Below the pieces are notes generated by a model. It was not told the DNA's origin. It saw only the letters and a list, made by a program, of their open reading frames with translations, and searched no databases. A DNA stretch of 64,000 nt, taken from Aldersonia sp. NBC_00410. Lineage in GTDB: Bacteria > Actinomycetota > Actinomycetes > Mycobacteriales > Mycobacteriaceae. Positions 46,264 to 55,028 of the stretch are shown here, piece by piece. The stretch is taken from contig NZ_JAPENM010000002.1 of the NCBI RefSeq assembly GCF_026342035.1, positions 310,001 to 374,000 on the forward strand. The letters are read 5' to 3'. Positions within the stretch are counted from its first letter, which is position 1, and each line of letters opens with the position of its first letter. The translations under genes and the position numbers were made by a program.

Positions 46264-47304
46264 ATGGATGATTCCCGCTCGCCCGCGCCGTTGCGCAGCG
46301 TCCGTTCCGAGCCGCAGCTGACGTTCCGGACCATCCACGGATACCGGCGCGCCGTCCGGATCGCGGGCGAGGGTCCCCCGATCGTGCTGCTGCACGGCAT
46401 CGGCGACAACTCGTTGACCTGGGCCGAGGTGATGGCCGATCTGTCCACCAGCTACACCGTCATCGCCCCCGACATGCTCGGCCACGGCCGCTCCGACAAG
46501 CCGCGGGCCGATTACTCGGTCGCCGCCTACGCCAACGGCCTGCGCGACCTGCTGACGGTGCTCGGCTACGACCGGGTGACCGTGATCGGCCACTCGCTCG
46601 GCGGCGGAGTGGCCACCCAGTTCTCCTACCAGTTCCCCGAGATGGTGGAGCGCGTCATCCTCGTCGGTGCCGGCGGCGTGAGCAAGGAAGTTCATGCGGT
46701 GCTGCGGGTGGCGACTGCCCCGCTGATCAGCTCGGGCTTGCGGGTCCTGCAGTTGCCCGGCGCGACGAGGGCGCTGGCCGCGCTCGGTTCGGCGATCGCC
46801 CAGCGCGTCGCGACGTCGCCGGTCGGCCGGTCCACCGCAGGCCATGATGCCGTGGACATCGTCCGGGTACTCGACGGATTCGCCGACAACACGGGCTATC
46901 TCGCGTTCCTGCGCACGCTGCGCGCCGCGGTCGACTGGCGCGGTCAGGTGATCACGATGCTGGACCGGTGCTACCTCTACGAGCAGGTGCCGGTGCAGAT
47001 CATCTGGGGTGGCTGCGATGCGGTGATCCCGGTGTCGCACGCGCACCTCGCCCATGCCGCGATCCCCGGGTCGCAACTCGAGATCTTCGCCGGCGCCGGC
47101 CACTTCCCGTTCCGCGACGAACCGGAACGGTTCATCGAGGTGGTCCGCAAGTTCGTCGATTCCACCGACGCGGCGGCGTTCGATCCCTCCCGCCGGCGCG
47201 CCCTGCTGGCTACCGGGTCGGGGGAATCACATGTGACCGGGACATCGATGGAACGGCGGGCCGCGGTCGCGGTGATGGACGCGACCGAACGCAGCGCCAC
47301 CTGA
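46264..47304 (+). CDS. Alpha/beta hydrolase, second of a tandem pair
   Basis: The 346-residue paralogue of the preceding gene has PIVLLHGIGDNSLTWAEVMADLSTSYTVIAPDMLGHGRSDKP, GHSLGGGVATQFSYQFPEMVERVILV, VQIIWGGCDAVIPVSHAHLAHAAIPGS and GAGHFPFRDEPERF. Large identical blocks (YSVAAYANG, RDLL, RAAVDWRGQV, LDRCYL) show a local gene duplication. The ATG has GGAAGGAGG five bases upstream. Substrate is unknown. Confidence 0.9.
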   Translation: MDDSRSPAPLRSVRSEPQLTFRTIHGYRRAVRIAGEGPPIVLLHGIGDNSLTWAEVMADLSTSYTVIAPDMLGHGRSDKPRADYSVAAYANGLRDLLTVLGYDRVTVIGHSLGGGVATQFSYQFPEMVERVILVGAGGVSKEVHAVLRVATAPLISSGLRVLQLPGATRALAALGSAIAQRVATSPVGRSTAGHDAVDIVRVLDGFADNTGYLAFLRTLRAAVDWRGQVITMLDRCYLYEQVPVQIIWGGCDAVIPVSHAHLAHAAIPGSQLEIFAGAGHFPFRDEPERFIEVVRKFVDSTDAAAFDPSRRRALLATGSGESHVTGTSMERRAAVAVMDATERSAT

Positions 47305-47344
47305 CGGCGCAACCGCTGTTGTTCGTGGCACCCCACCCACCACG

Positions 47345-47356
47345 TAGCCTGTAGCA
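47345..47356 (+). promoter_or_regulatory. -10 hexamer of a putative leaderless helicase transcript
   Basis: TAGCCT (47345-47350) is followed by six bases and the GTG at 47357. No Shine-Dalgarno is seen. Confidence 0.6.
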
Positions 47357-49873
47357 GTGTCTTTGCCGAGCCTGATCGACGAGTTCCTAGCCGCAGGTGA
47401 GGCCGATTCGGACCGCGTGTTCGACGCATTCTGCGAATGGAGTTCGGGCCGCGGGCTCGAGCTCTATTCGGCGCAGGAGGAAGCGCTGATGGAGCTGGTC
47501 TCCGGCGCCAACGTCATCCTCGCCACGCCGACCGGGTCGGGAAAGTCGATGGTCGCGGTCGGCGCCCATTTCACCGCTCTTGCCCGCGGACAGCGCAGCT
47601 ACTACACCGCGCCGATCAAGGCACTGGTGAGCGAGAAGTTCTTCGCGCTGTGCGACGTCTTCGGCGCCGAACGGGTCGGCATGGTCACCGGCGATGCGGC
47701 GGTCAACCCGGAGGCGCCGATCATCTGCGCGACCGCCGAAATCGTGGCCAACCTCGCGCTGCGCGAGGGCCGGGACGCCGATATCGGCCAGGTGGTGATG
47801 GACGAGTTCCATTTCTACGCCGAACCCGACCGCGGCTGGGCCTGGCAGGTGCCACTGATCGAGCTGCCGAACGCACAATTCCTGCTCATGTCCGCGACAC
47901 TCGGCGAGGTCGACTTCTTCGCCGACGATCTGACCCGCCGGACCGGGCGCGAGACCAGCGTCGTCGCCGGCACCGAGCGGCCCGTCCCACTCACCTTCGG
48001 TTACGTGCGCACCCCCATCGTCGAGACGATCGAGGAACTCGTCACCACGCACCAGGCACCGGTGTACGTCGTGCATTTCACCCAGGCGTCGGCGCTGGAA
48101 CGAGCGCAGGCACTGACCAGCGTCAACATCTGCAGCCGCGCGGAGAAGGACGCGATCGCCGAGGCGATCGGCGCATTCCGGTTCGCCACCGGATTCGGCA
48201 AGACGCTCTCGCGACTGGTCCGCCACGGTATCGGTGTGCACCATGCGGGCATGCTGCCCAAGTACCGGCGGCTCGTCGAACGGCTCGCGCAGGACGGCCT
48301 GCTGAAGGTCATCTGCGGCACCGACACGCTCGGGGTCGGCATCAACGTCCCGATCCGCACCGTCCTGCTGACCGGCCTCGCCAAGTACGACGGGGTCCGG
48401 ACGCGCCAGCTGCGGGCGCGGGAGTTTCATCAGATCGCCGGGCGCGCCGGCCGCGCCGGATTCGACACCATGGGCACCGTCGTCGTGCAGGCCCCCGAAC
48501 ACGAGATCGAGAACCACCGCCTCGTCCTCAAGGCGGGTGACGATCCCAAGAAGCTCAAGAAGATTCAGCGCAAGAAGGCGCCCGAGGGGTCGGTCAACTG
48601 GAGCGAGTCGACCTTCGACCGGCTCGTCACGGCCGATCCCGAGCCGCTGGTGTCGCGGTTCACCGTGACGAATTCGATGCTGCTCAACGTCATCGCCCGT
48701 CCCGGCAACTGTTTCCAAGCGATGCGCCATCTGCTCGAGGACAATCACGAGGCGCGCCCCGCGCAGCGGCGGCACATTCTCACCGCGATCCGGCTCTACC
48801 GCAGCCTCGTCGATTCTGGTGTGGTGCAACGACTTTCCGAACCCGACGCGGACGGCAGGTGGGCCCGGCTCACGGTGGACCTGCAGCGCGACTTCGCGCT
48901 CGACCAACCCCTGTCCCCGTTCGCGCTCGCCGCGCTCGAACTGCTCGAGCCCGAATCCCCCGGCTACACGCTCGACGTGATCTCGGTGATCGAGTCGACG
49001 CTCGAGGACCCGCGCCAGGTGCTGATGGCCCAGCAGCACGCCGCGCGCGGTGAGGCGGTCGCCCAGATGAAGGCCGACGGCATCGAATACGACGAGCGGA
49101 TGGAACTGCTCGAAGAGGTGACTTGGCCCAAGCCGCTCGCCGAGCTCATCGAGCCGGCGTACGAGACGTACCGGCGCGGCCACCCCTGGGTCTCGGAGTT
49201 CAGCCCGTCACCGAAGTCGGTGGTGCGGGACATGATCGAGCGGACGATGACGTTCGCGGACCTCATCTCCCGCTACGGTCTGACGCGCTCCGAGGGCCTC
49301 GTGCTGCGCTACCTCGCCGATGCCTACCGCGCGCTGCGGCGCACGGTGCCGGAGCAGGCTCGCACCGAGGAACTCGGTGACATCACCGAATGGCTCGGCG
49401 AGCTGATCCGCCAGGTGGATTCGAGCCTGCTCGACGAATGGGAACAGCTCACCAATCCCGCCGCCGAACGCGACGCCGAGCAGCTGGCGTTCGAGACGGC
49501 GCCGCGGCCGATTTCGGCAAACGAACGCGCCTTCCGGGTGATGGTGCGCAACGCGATGTTCCGCCGCGTCGAACTCGCCTCGCGCAAGCGGTGGGCCGAG
49601 CTCGCCGAGCTCGGCGAGGGGCCGGACGCGGACGACTGGGAACGCGCCCTTACGCCCTATTTCGACGAGTACGGCACCATCGGCACCGGTCCGCAAGCAC
49701 GCGGGCCGCAGTTGTTCCAGATCGAGCAGCGCCCCGGCATCTGGTCGGTTCGCCAGGTGCTCGACGATCCGGCCGGCGATCACGGCTGGGCGATCGTCGG
49801 TTCCGTCGATGTGGCGGAGTCCGACGAGATCGGCGAAATCGTCTTCGACGAATTCGACATCCTGGCAGGCTGA
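47357..49873 (+). CDS. Ski2-like DEAD-box RNA helicase, DUF3516 type
   Basis: The 838-residue helicase has motif I ILATPTGSGKSMVAVGAHF, Ia YTAPIKALVSEKFFAL, II VVMDEFHFYAEPDRGWAWQ (DEFH), III LLMSATLGE, and V/VI in CGTDTLGVGINVPIRTV and REFHQIAGRAGRAGFD. These are the Ski2-like order and spacing. Residues about 370-838 form the DUF3516 C-terminal part. RNA remodelling or decay is likely. The GTG start at 47357 has a -10-like TAGCCT six bases upstream. Confidence 0.92.
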   Translation: MSLPSLIDEFLAAGEADSDRVFDAFCEWSSGRGLELYSAQEEALMELVSGANVILATPTGSGKSMVAVGAHFTALARGQRSYYTAPIKALVSEKFFALCDVFGAERVGMVTGDAAVNPEAPIICATAEIVANLALREGRDADIGQVVMDEFHFYAEPDRGWAWQVPLIELPNAQFLLMSATLGEVDFFADDLTRRTGRETSVVAGTERPVPLTFGYVRTPIVETIEELVTTHQAPVYVVHFTQASALERAQALTSVNICSRAEKDAIAEAIGAFRFATGFGKTLSRLVRHGIGVHHAGMLPKYRRLVERLAQDGLLKVICGTDTLGVGINVPIRTVLLTGLAKYDGVRTRQLRAREFHQIAGRAGRAGFDTMGTVVVQAPEHEIENHRLVLKAGDDPKKLKKIQRKKAPEGSVNWSESTFDRLVTADPEPLVSRFTVTNSMLLNVIARPGNCFQAMRHLLEDNHEARPAQRRHILTAIRLYRSLVDSGVVQRLSEPDADGRWARLTVDLQRDFALDQPLSPFALAALELLEPESPGYTLDVISVIESTLEDPRQVLMAQQHAARGEAVAQMKADGIEYDERMELLEEVTWPKPLAELIEPAYETYRRGHPWVSEFSPSPKSVVRDMIERTMTFADLISRYGLTRSEGLVLRYLADAYRALRRTVPEQARTEELGDITEWLGELIRQVDSSLLDEWEQLTNPAAERDAEQLAFETAPRPISANERAFRVMVRNAMFRRVELASRKRWAELAELGEGPDADDWERALTPYFDEYGTIGTGPQARGPQLFQIEQRPGIWSVRQVLDDPAGDHGWAIVGSVDVAESDEIGEIVFDEFDILAG

Positions 49874-49900
49874 TCGTCGTCGGTTCGAGGAGGTGACGCC

Positions 49901-50791
49901 GTGAGCACCGACGATCCCCTCTCCCGGGCCGTGGCACTGGGCGTGTCGGTGGACGCACTCGCGGCGTTGGCCGCGCACATCCGGATCGAGACCGAGGGAA
50001 TACCCGCCGATCCGGCGGTGCGGGCAGTCCTCGCCGATATCGCGACCGAACTTCTCGGCGCCCAGAACGCTCCGATCGAGCAGTCGGCACCGGTGGTCGG
50101 GCTGGCGCGCACCTTCGTGGCACAGGCGGCCGACCTCATCGACGATCCCGGCCGCAGTGGCGGGTGGGACCGAATCGACCCCGTGTTGCTGCAGAGCATC
50201 GGCAGACTGTCCGGCGCCATCGTCGGCGCTTTCACTGCTGCGCAGCAACGGATTCCGGATCTCCGCGAACCGCTCAACTCACCTCGCGCACGGTTTCTCG
50301 ACGTAGGAACCGGCACCGGCTGGCTCGCGATCGGCGCAGCCCGCGCGTACCCGAACCTCTCCGTCGTCGGCATCGACATCTTCGACGCGGCACTGGAACT
50401 CGCCCGGGCGAACGTCGCGGCGAGCGGGGTGTCCGACCGGATCGAACTACGCCGCCAGGACGTGACGACGCTGTGCGATTCGGACGGCTTCGACGCGGTC
50501 TGGCTTCCGCTGCCGTTCCGGCCCGAATCCATCGTGCCCGCCGCGGTCGAGGCCGCAATCGGTGCACTGCGCCCGCGCGGCTGGGTGCTCGCGGGCACCT
50601 TCGCCGGCCCACCCGGAGTGTTGCCCGAGCTGCTCACCGATCTGCGCACCGTCCGCTCCGGTGGGCGACCGTGGCGAGGCGAGGATCTGCTCGGCGTGCT
50701 GCGCGCGGCCGGACTCGACGCGACGCAGGAAGTTCCGCGAAGCTGGCCGGCGCCGGTTCGCCTCTACGTCGGACAGCGGCCGGCGCGCTGA
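49901..50791 (+). CDS. Class I SAM-dependent methyltransferase
   Basis: The 296-residue protein has an N-terminal helical region (about 1-120) and a Rossmann methyltransferase (ARFLDVGTGTGWLAIGAARAYPNLSVVGIDIFDAALELARANVAASGVSDRIELRRQDV). The motif IV region reads DAVWLPLPFRPE rather than NPPY. Substrate is unknown; a small molecule is more likely than DNA. The GTG at 49901 has GGAGG seven bases upstream, and the gene begins 27 bases after the helicase stop, so an operon is likely. Confidence 0.85.
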   Translation: MSTDDPLSRAVALGVSVDALAALAAHIRIETEGIPADPAVRAVLADIATELLGAQNAPIEQSAPVVGLARTFVAQAADLIDDPGRSGGWDRIDPVLLQSIGRLSGAIVGAFTAAQQRIPDLREPLNSPRARFLDVGTGTGWLAIGAARAYPNLSVVGIDIFDAALELARANVAASGVSDRIELRRQDVTTLCDSDGFDAVWLPLPFRPESIVPAAVEAAIGALRPRGWVLAGTFAGPPGVLPELLTDLRTVRSGGRPWRGEDLLGVLRAAGLDATQEVPRSWPAPVRLYVGQRPAR

Positions 50792-50807
50792 ACGTTGCGC
50801 GTTCGGC

Positions 50808-51227
50808 CTACAGAGGCCGCGCGTCGCGCGGCTTACGGTTGGCCGCCTGCCGCTTCGCCGCCTGCTGCTCGCGGATCCGCTGCTCGTCCTTTCGCACCTC
50901 GACCAGGTTCGCGCGTTCGGCAACCAGCCAGTCCGGCTGATCGGCGAGCAGCGCATCGATCTGGGCGGTGGTCAACGCTTCGGTCACGCCGCCGCGCGCG
51001 AGACCGGCGATGGACACGCCGAGTTTGTCGGCCACGACGGGCCGTGGATGCGGGCCATCCCGGCGCAGGGTGTCCAACCACTCGGGTGGATTGTCCCGCA
51101 GCTGCGCGAGCTCGTCCCGCGAGACCGGGCCCGCCTGGAACTGGGCCGGGGTGGCCTCGAGGTAGACACCCAGCTTCTTTGCCGCCGTCGCCGACTTCAT
51201 CGTCTGGGGTGTCTTCTGCGAACTCAT
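50808..51227 (-). CDS. DUF5997 protein
   Basis: The 139-residue protein MSSQKTPQTMKSATAAKKLGVYLEATPAQFQAGPVSRDELAQLRDNPPEWLDTLRRDGPHPRPVVADKLGVS matches DUF5997, conserved in actinobacteria with no assigned function. The C-terminal third is helical and basic (RKDEQRIREQQAAKRQAANRKP). Divergent, with only 34 bases between start codons, from an orphan LysR-type effector domain, a pairing common in the order. The ATG has TAGGCT six bases upstream. Confidence 0.88.
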   Translation of the reverse strand: MSSQKTPQTMKSATAAKKLGVYLEATPAQFQAGPVSRDELAQLRDNPPEWLDTLRRDGPHPRPVVADKLGVSIAGLARGGVTEALTTAQIDALLADQPDWLVAERANLVEVRKDEQRIREQQAAKRQAANRKPRDARPL

Positions 51228-51261
51228 GGGGTCAGCCTATCGATCGCCTACCCTGACTCAA
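51228..51261. promoter_or_regulatory. Overlapping divergent leaderless promoters, DUF5997 / LysR-type domain
   Basis: Only 34 bases separate the two ATGs. TAGGCT on the minus strand (51234-51239) lies six bases from the DUF5997 ATG, and TACCCT on the plus strand (51249-51254) lies seven bases from the ATG at 51262. Neither gene has a Shine-Dalgarno. With a normal -35 spacing, each promoter would overlap the start of the opposite gene, so the two would compete. Confidence 0.6.
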
Positions 51262-51978
51262 ATGACCGAGCCGAGCCGAGCCGCCGCGTTCCGGATCGCG
51301 TACGTGCCTGGCGTCACTCCGGCGAAGTGGGTGCGGGTCTGGCGTGAGCGCCGACCCGACGTGCCACTCGAACTCGTCGACACCGCAGCCGCCACCATCG
51401 TCGCCTCGCTGTGGAACGGCGCCGCGGATGCCGGCCTCGTCCGACTGCCCATCAACGGCGACCGGCTCAGTGTCATCCCGCTCTACGAGGAGACCCCCGT
51501 CGTCGTCGTGCCCAAGGACCATCTGTTCACCGCCGTCGACGAGATCGCCGTCGCCGACCTCGACGGTGAAACCGTGCTGCACCCCTACGACGACACCCTC
51601 GAGTGGGCCGCCCGACCCGGGACCGCGGCCGTGCACCGACCCGAATCGACCAGCGATGCAATCGAACTCGTCGCCGCCGGGGTGGGGTTACTCGTCGTTC
51701 CACAGTCGTTGGCCAGGCTGCACCACCGCCGCGACCTGACGTTCCGGTCGGTGCGCGACGCGCCCGCCTCCCCCGTCGCGCTGGCCTGGCCGGCCGCGGC
51801 GACCACCGATCTGGTGGAGGAGTTCGTCGGCATCGTGCGTGGGCGCGGGGTCAACAGTTCGCGCGGCGCCACCGCCCCGCCGCCCAAACGCACCGCATCG
51901 CAGAAGGCCGCCGCGAAACGTGCCACCCGCGCCGCGGCCGGGAAACCCGCGAAACCGGGCAAGCGTGGGCGGCGATGA
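51262..51978 (+). CDS. Orphan LysR-type substrate-binding domain protein
   Basis: The 238-residue protein is a LysR co-inducer-binding domain (about 8-195: FRIAYVPGVTPAKWVRVWRERRPDVPLELVD, AGLVRLPINGDRLSVIPLYEETPVVVVPKDHL, ELVAAGVGLLVVPQSLARL) without the usual N-terminal helix-turn-helix. The C-terminal 40 residues are Lys/Arg/Ala-rich (TASQKAAAKRATRAAAGKPA), resembling a nucleic-acid-binding tail. Divergent from DUF5997. It may sense a ligand and act through a partner, but this is inference. Confidence 0.85.
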   Translation: MTEPSRAAAFRIAYVPGVTPAKWVRVWRERRPDVPLELVDTAAATIVASLWNGAADAGLVRLPINGDRLSVIPLYEETPVVVVPKDHLFTAVDEIAVADLDGETVLHPYDDTLEWAARPGTAAVHRPESTSDAIELVAAGVGLLVVPQSLARLHHRRDLTFRSVRDAPASPVALAWPAAATTDLVEEFVGIVRGRGVNSSRGATAPPPKRTASQKAAAKRATRAAAGKPAKPGKRGRR

Positions 51979-52018
51979 CCGGCTTGCCCGGTCCCAACAG
52001 CCCTGACCGGCTTGCCGG

Positions 52019-52951
52019 TCAGGATGCCGCCGCGCGGCTGCCATTGCGCAGTTGCCGCATGAACAGCGCGAGCCGCTCGTAGTCCTCGCTCCGGATGCTC
52101 GACGAACGAAACACCAACCCCAGGGTTCGGCCGGGCACGGGTCCGGCGAACCTCGCGATACCCAGCTCGGCCCGCGAAGTTTCGACCGACACCGCCATGT
52201 CCGGGATGAGTGTGACCCCGAGGCCGCCGGCGACGCATTGCACGACCGTGCTGAGCGAGGCCGCCCTGGTGTCACCGACCGGGGCGGGTCGGGCATCCGC
52301 GGACCGGCACAGATCCAGCGCCTGATCCCGCAGACAGTGCCCTTCGTCCAGCAGCAGCAGCGGAATGTCGTTGAGCACCTTCGGGTTAAGCCGCAATCGT
52401 CCAGCAAGCTCGTGACCGGGTGGCACGACGAGCACGAAACCCTCGTCGAAGAGCGGGATCTCGGACATCCCGTGCGCGTTGGTCGGCAAGGCAAGCACCG
52501 CCACGTCGACCACGCCGCTGCGCAACCGGTCGAGCAGCACCGCGGTCTGGTCCTCGATGACCTGCAGCTCGAGATCGGGCAACTCACTGCGCAGCATCGG
52601 CAGCAGCGCAGGCAGCATGTACGGCGCGACGGTCGGGATCAATCCCATCCGCAATGTGCCGGTCAGCGACTCCCCGGTGCCCCTGGCGACGGTGAGAAAC
52701 CGGTGCGCCGCCTCGATCGTCGCCATCGCGTGCGGAAGCAGTCGCTGCCCGGCCGCGGTGACGAGCACCCGGCGCGTGCTGCGTTCGATCAGCTGCAATC
52801 CCAGGCCGTTCTCCAGCGCGGCCAGCGCCTGCGAGAGTGTGGGTTGACTCACACCCAAACGCGCTGCGGCCGTGCCGAAATGACGAAACTCGGCGATCGA
52901 CACGAACGCACGCAGGTGTGACAGTGTGGGTTGATAACTCTGATCGGACAC
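52019..52951 (-). CDS. oxyR: LysR-family hydrogen-peroxide regulator OxyR
   Basis: The 310-residue LysR regulator has an N-terminal winged helix (LSHLRAFVSIAEFRHFGTAAARLGVSQPTLSQALAALENGLGLQLIERS) and an effector domain containing the redox-region GHCLRDQALDLC (Cys pair about 205/213), the OxyR disulfide signature. It is divergent from ahpC, as in mycobacteria. I use the GTG at 52949-52951 (VSDQSYQPTL); TAGACT lies seven bases upstream, with no Shine-Dalgarno. Confidence 0.93.
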   Translation of the reverse strand: MSDQSYQPTLSHLRAFVSIAEFRHFGTAAARLGVSQPTLSQALAALENGLGLQLIERSTRRVLVTAAGQRLLPHAMATIEAAHRFLTVARGTGESLTGTLRMGLIPTVAPYMLPALLPMLRSELPDLELQVIEDQTAVLLDRLRSGVVDVAVLALPTNAHGMSEIPLFDEGFVLVVPPGHELAGRLRLNPKVLNDIPLLLLDEGHCLRDQALDLCRSADARPAPVGDTRAASLSTVVQCVAGGLGVTLIPDMAVSVETSRAELGIARFAGPVPGRTLGLVFRSSSIRSEDYERLALFMRQLRNGSRAAAS

Positions 52952-53062
52952 GCCTATGAGTCTAGCGGAACTGATCGGCTTCACCTTTGGGCAGTTATTG
53001 GGCAGGATCGAATCACACAGTCGTTCACCAACTCGAATAGTCCAACACGAAAGAGGAGCCAC
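52952..53062. promoter_or_regulatory. oxyR-ahpC divergent regulatory region
   Basis: These 111 bases contain the minus-strand -10 TAGACT (52959-52964) for oxyR and a direct repeat TTGGGCAG at 52987-52994 and 52998-53005, exactly 11 bases apart, that is, on the same helix face. GAGGAG precedes the ahpC ATG. The repeat is a candidate regulator site, but a LysR half-site pattern is not proven. Confidence 0.5.
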
Positions 53063-53650
53063 ATGCCCCTGCTCACCATCGGTGACCAGTTCCCTGCCTA
53101 CAACCTGAAGGCCGTCATCGGCGGTGACCTCTCGAAGGTCGATGCCAAGCAGCCCGACGATTACTTCACCACGATCACCAGCGACGACCACGCGGGCAAG
53201 TGGCGCATCGTCTTCTTCTGGCCCAAGGACTTCACGTTCGTGTGCCCGACCGAGATCGCCGCGTTCGGCAAGCTGAACGAGGAGTTCGCCGACCGTGACG
53301 CACAGGTGCTCGGCGCGTCCGTCGACAACGAGTTCGTCCACTTCCAGTGGCGCGCGCAGCACGAGGATCTGAAGACCCTTCCGTTCCCGATCCTTTCCGA
53401 TCTCAAGCGCGAACTCGCCACGGCGACCGGTGTGCTCAACGCCGACGGCGTCGCGGACCGCGCGACGTTCATCGTCGACCCGAACAACGAAATCCAGTTC
53501 GTGTCGGTGACTGCCGGTTCGGTCGGGCGCAACGTCGAGGAGGTGCTGCGCGTGCTCGACGCGTTGCAGTCCGACGAGCTGTGCGCCTGCAACTGGCGCA
53601 AGGGCGATCCGACCATCGACGCCGGCGAACTGCTGTCGGCCAGCGTCTGA
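53063..53650 (+). CDS. ahpC: Alkyl hydroperoxide reductase AhpC (peroxiredoxin)
   Basis: The 195-residue peroxiredoxin reduces peroxides and peroxynitrite. Peroxidatic Cys61 is in [13 protein letters not shown], and the resolving cysteines are in [11 protein letters not shown] (about 174 and 176), as in mycobacterial AhpC. AhpD, encoded 11 bases downstream, is its reductant adaptor. The ATG has GAGGAG five bases upstream. It is under the divergent oxyR control region. Confidence 0.97.
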   Translation: MPLLTIGDQFPAYNLKAVIGGDLSKVDAKQPDDYFTTITSDDHAGKWRIVFFWPKDFTFVCPTEIAAFGKLNEEFADRDAQVLGASVDNEFVHFQWRAQHEDLKTLPFPILSDLKRELATATGVLNADGVADRATFIVDPNNEIQFVSVTAGSVGRNVEEVLRVLDALQSDELCACNWRKGDPTIDAGELLSASV

Positions 53651-53661
53651 TCGGAGCAGCC

Positions 53662-54201
53662 ATGAGCATCGAGAACCTCAAGAGCGCACTTCCCGAGTAC
53701 GCCAAGGACGTCAAACTGAACCTCGGGTCGCTGGCACGGTCCACCGAGCTGAACGAACAGCAACTGTGGGGCACGTTCCTCGCCGCGGCAGCCGCCACCC
53801 GTTCGGCCACGGTGCTGCGCGAGATTGCCGAGGACGCGGCCGACGTACTGTCCGAGGAGGCCTACAACGCCGCGCTCGGCGCGGCCACCATCATGGGCAT
53901 GAACAATGTCGCCTACCGGGCCAAGAGCTTCCTCGGTGACGATTTCGCCCAAGTGCGAGTTGGCCTGCGGATGAACATCATCGGCAGCCCCGGCGTCGAG
54001 AAGGCCGACTTCGAACTGTGGAGCCTGGCGGTATCCACGATCAACGGCTGCCACGACTGCACCGCCGCTCACGATGCGGTGGTTCGCAAGGAGGGGCTGA
54101 CCAAGGAGCAGGTCTGGGAGGCCGTCAAGATCGCCGCGACCGTGGCGGGCGTCGCCCAGGCCATCGTCGCCGCCGAGACGCTGGCCAACGTCGCCGTCTG
54201 A
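53662..54201 (+). CDS. ahpD: Alkyl hydroperoxide reductase AhpD
   Basis: The 179-residue AhpD is a thioredoxin-like CxxC protein ([11 protein letters not shown], about 130-133) that transfers reducing power from lipoamide/SucB to AhpC. The LSLAV-type pattern and VYRAKSFLG motif agree with mycobacterial AhpD. The ATG follows GGAGCAG. A strong hairpin follows the stop, ending the ahpCD operon. Confidence 0.96.
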   Translation: MSIENLKSALPEYAKDVKLNLGSLARSTELNEQQLWGTFLAAAAATRSATVLREIAEDAADVLSEEAYNAALGAATIMGMNNVAYRAKSFLGDDFAQVRVGLRMNIIGSPGVEKADFELWSLAVSTINGCHDCTAAHDAVVRKEGLTKEQVWEAVKIAATVAGVAQAIVAAETLANVAV

Positions 54202-54211
54202 GCATCGGCCG

Positions 54212-54252
54212 AGCAGGGCTCCGCACTCCGAAAGGATGCGGAGCCCTGCTGC
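54212..54252 (+). terminator. Intrinsic terminator after ahpD
   Basis: A perfect 14-base stem AGCAGGGCTCCGCA / TGCGGAGCCCTGCT (54212-54225 with 54237-54250) has an 11-base loop. It is 10 bases after the ahpD stop. No long T tract follows. Confidence 0.85.
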
Positions 54253-54279
54253 GTTCGGTGCCTGCTCCCCCGACGGCGG

Positions 54280-54291
54280 TACGGTGACGCC
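54280..54291 (+). promoter_or_regulatory. -10 hexamer of a putative leaderless phzF-like transcript
   Basis: TACGGT (54280-54285) is followed by six bases and the ATG at 54292, with no Shine-Dalgarno. Confidence 0.55.
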
Positions 54292-54963
54292 ATGCCAGTA
54301 CACGTCGACGTCGTCCGGGTGTTCACCGATGCGGCGGGGCAATTCGGCAACCCGCTCGGCATCGTCGCCGCCGAAGCGGTCGCCGCACCCGACCGCCAGG
54401 CACTGGCCACCCAGCTCGGCTTCAGCGAAACCGTCTACGTGACACCCGGTTCCGGTTCCGCGACGGTCCAGATCTTCACTCCGGCTGCGGAACTACCCTT
54501 CGCCGGGCACCCGACCGTCGGGGTGGCGTGGTGGCTGCACTCGACCGGGACGCCGGTGCAGGTGCTCGAGGTGCCTGCGGGCCGTGTCGAGGTCGGTCGC
54601 CGAGACGGACTCACGACGGTGCGGGCCCGTGCGGAGTGGGCACCGGAGTTCGTTTTCCACGACCTCGCCGCGCCGGAGGAAGTCGACGCGCTCGACCCTG
54701 CGGCCTTCGACGACCGCCATCACTACGCGTGGGCATGGTCGGACGAGGCGAGCGGCACGATCCGATCGCGAATGTTCGCCCCCGACATGGGCATCGCGGA
54801 GGACGAGGCCACCGGCGCGGCCGCCGTCCGGATCACCGCGCGGCTGAGCCGCGACCTGCGCATCCGGCAGGGCCGCGGGTCGCAACTGGTTACCGCGTGG
54901 GAGCCCGACGGCTGGGTGCGGCTCGGCGGACGCGTCGTGGCCGATACGCCGATCGAGCTGTAA
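54292..54963 (+). CDS. PhzF-family isomerase/epimerase-like protein (Rv2716-like)
   Basis: The 223-residue protein has PhzF marks: MPVHVDVVRVFTDAAGQFGNPLGIV (start), LGFSETVYV, FAGHPTVGVAWWL and EDEATGAAAVRI (catalytic Glu region near the start of each half). Family members are isomerases for which the substrate is usually unknown. It is shorter than typical PhzF (about 280) and may lack part of the second half. Confidence 0.87.
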   Translation: MPVHVDVVRVFTDAAGQFGNPLGIVAAEAVAAPDRQALATQLGFSETVYVTPGSGSATVQIFTPAAELPFAGHPTVGVAWWLHSTGTPVQVLEVPAGRVEVGRRDGLTTVRARAEWAPEFVFHDLAAPEEVDALDPAAFDDRHHYAWAWSDEASGTIRSRMFAPDMGIAEDEATGAAAVRITARLSRDLRIRQGRGSQLVTAWEPDGWVRLGGRVVADTPIEL

Positions 54964-54992
54964 CTCGACCGGCTGCCACTCGGGCAAACGAC

Positions 54993-55026
54993 AGGGCGCC
55001 GCTCCCCGTGGGAGCGGCGCCCTTGT
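54993..55026. terminator. Strong terminator between the PhzF-like gene and ctaF
   Basis: A perfect 14-base stem AGGGCGCCGCTCCC / GGGAGCGGCGCCCT (54993-55006 with 55010-55023) has the three-base loop CGT and is followed by TTGT. It lies between convergent genes and can serve both. Confidence 0.88.
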
Positions 55027-55028
55027 CA

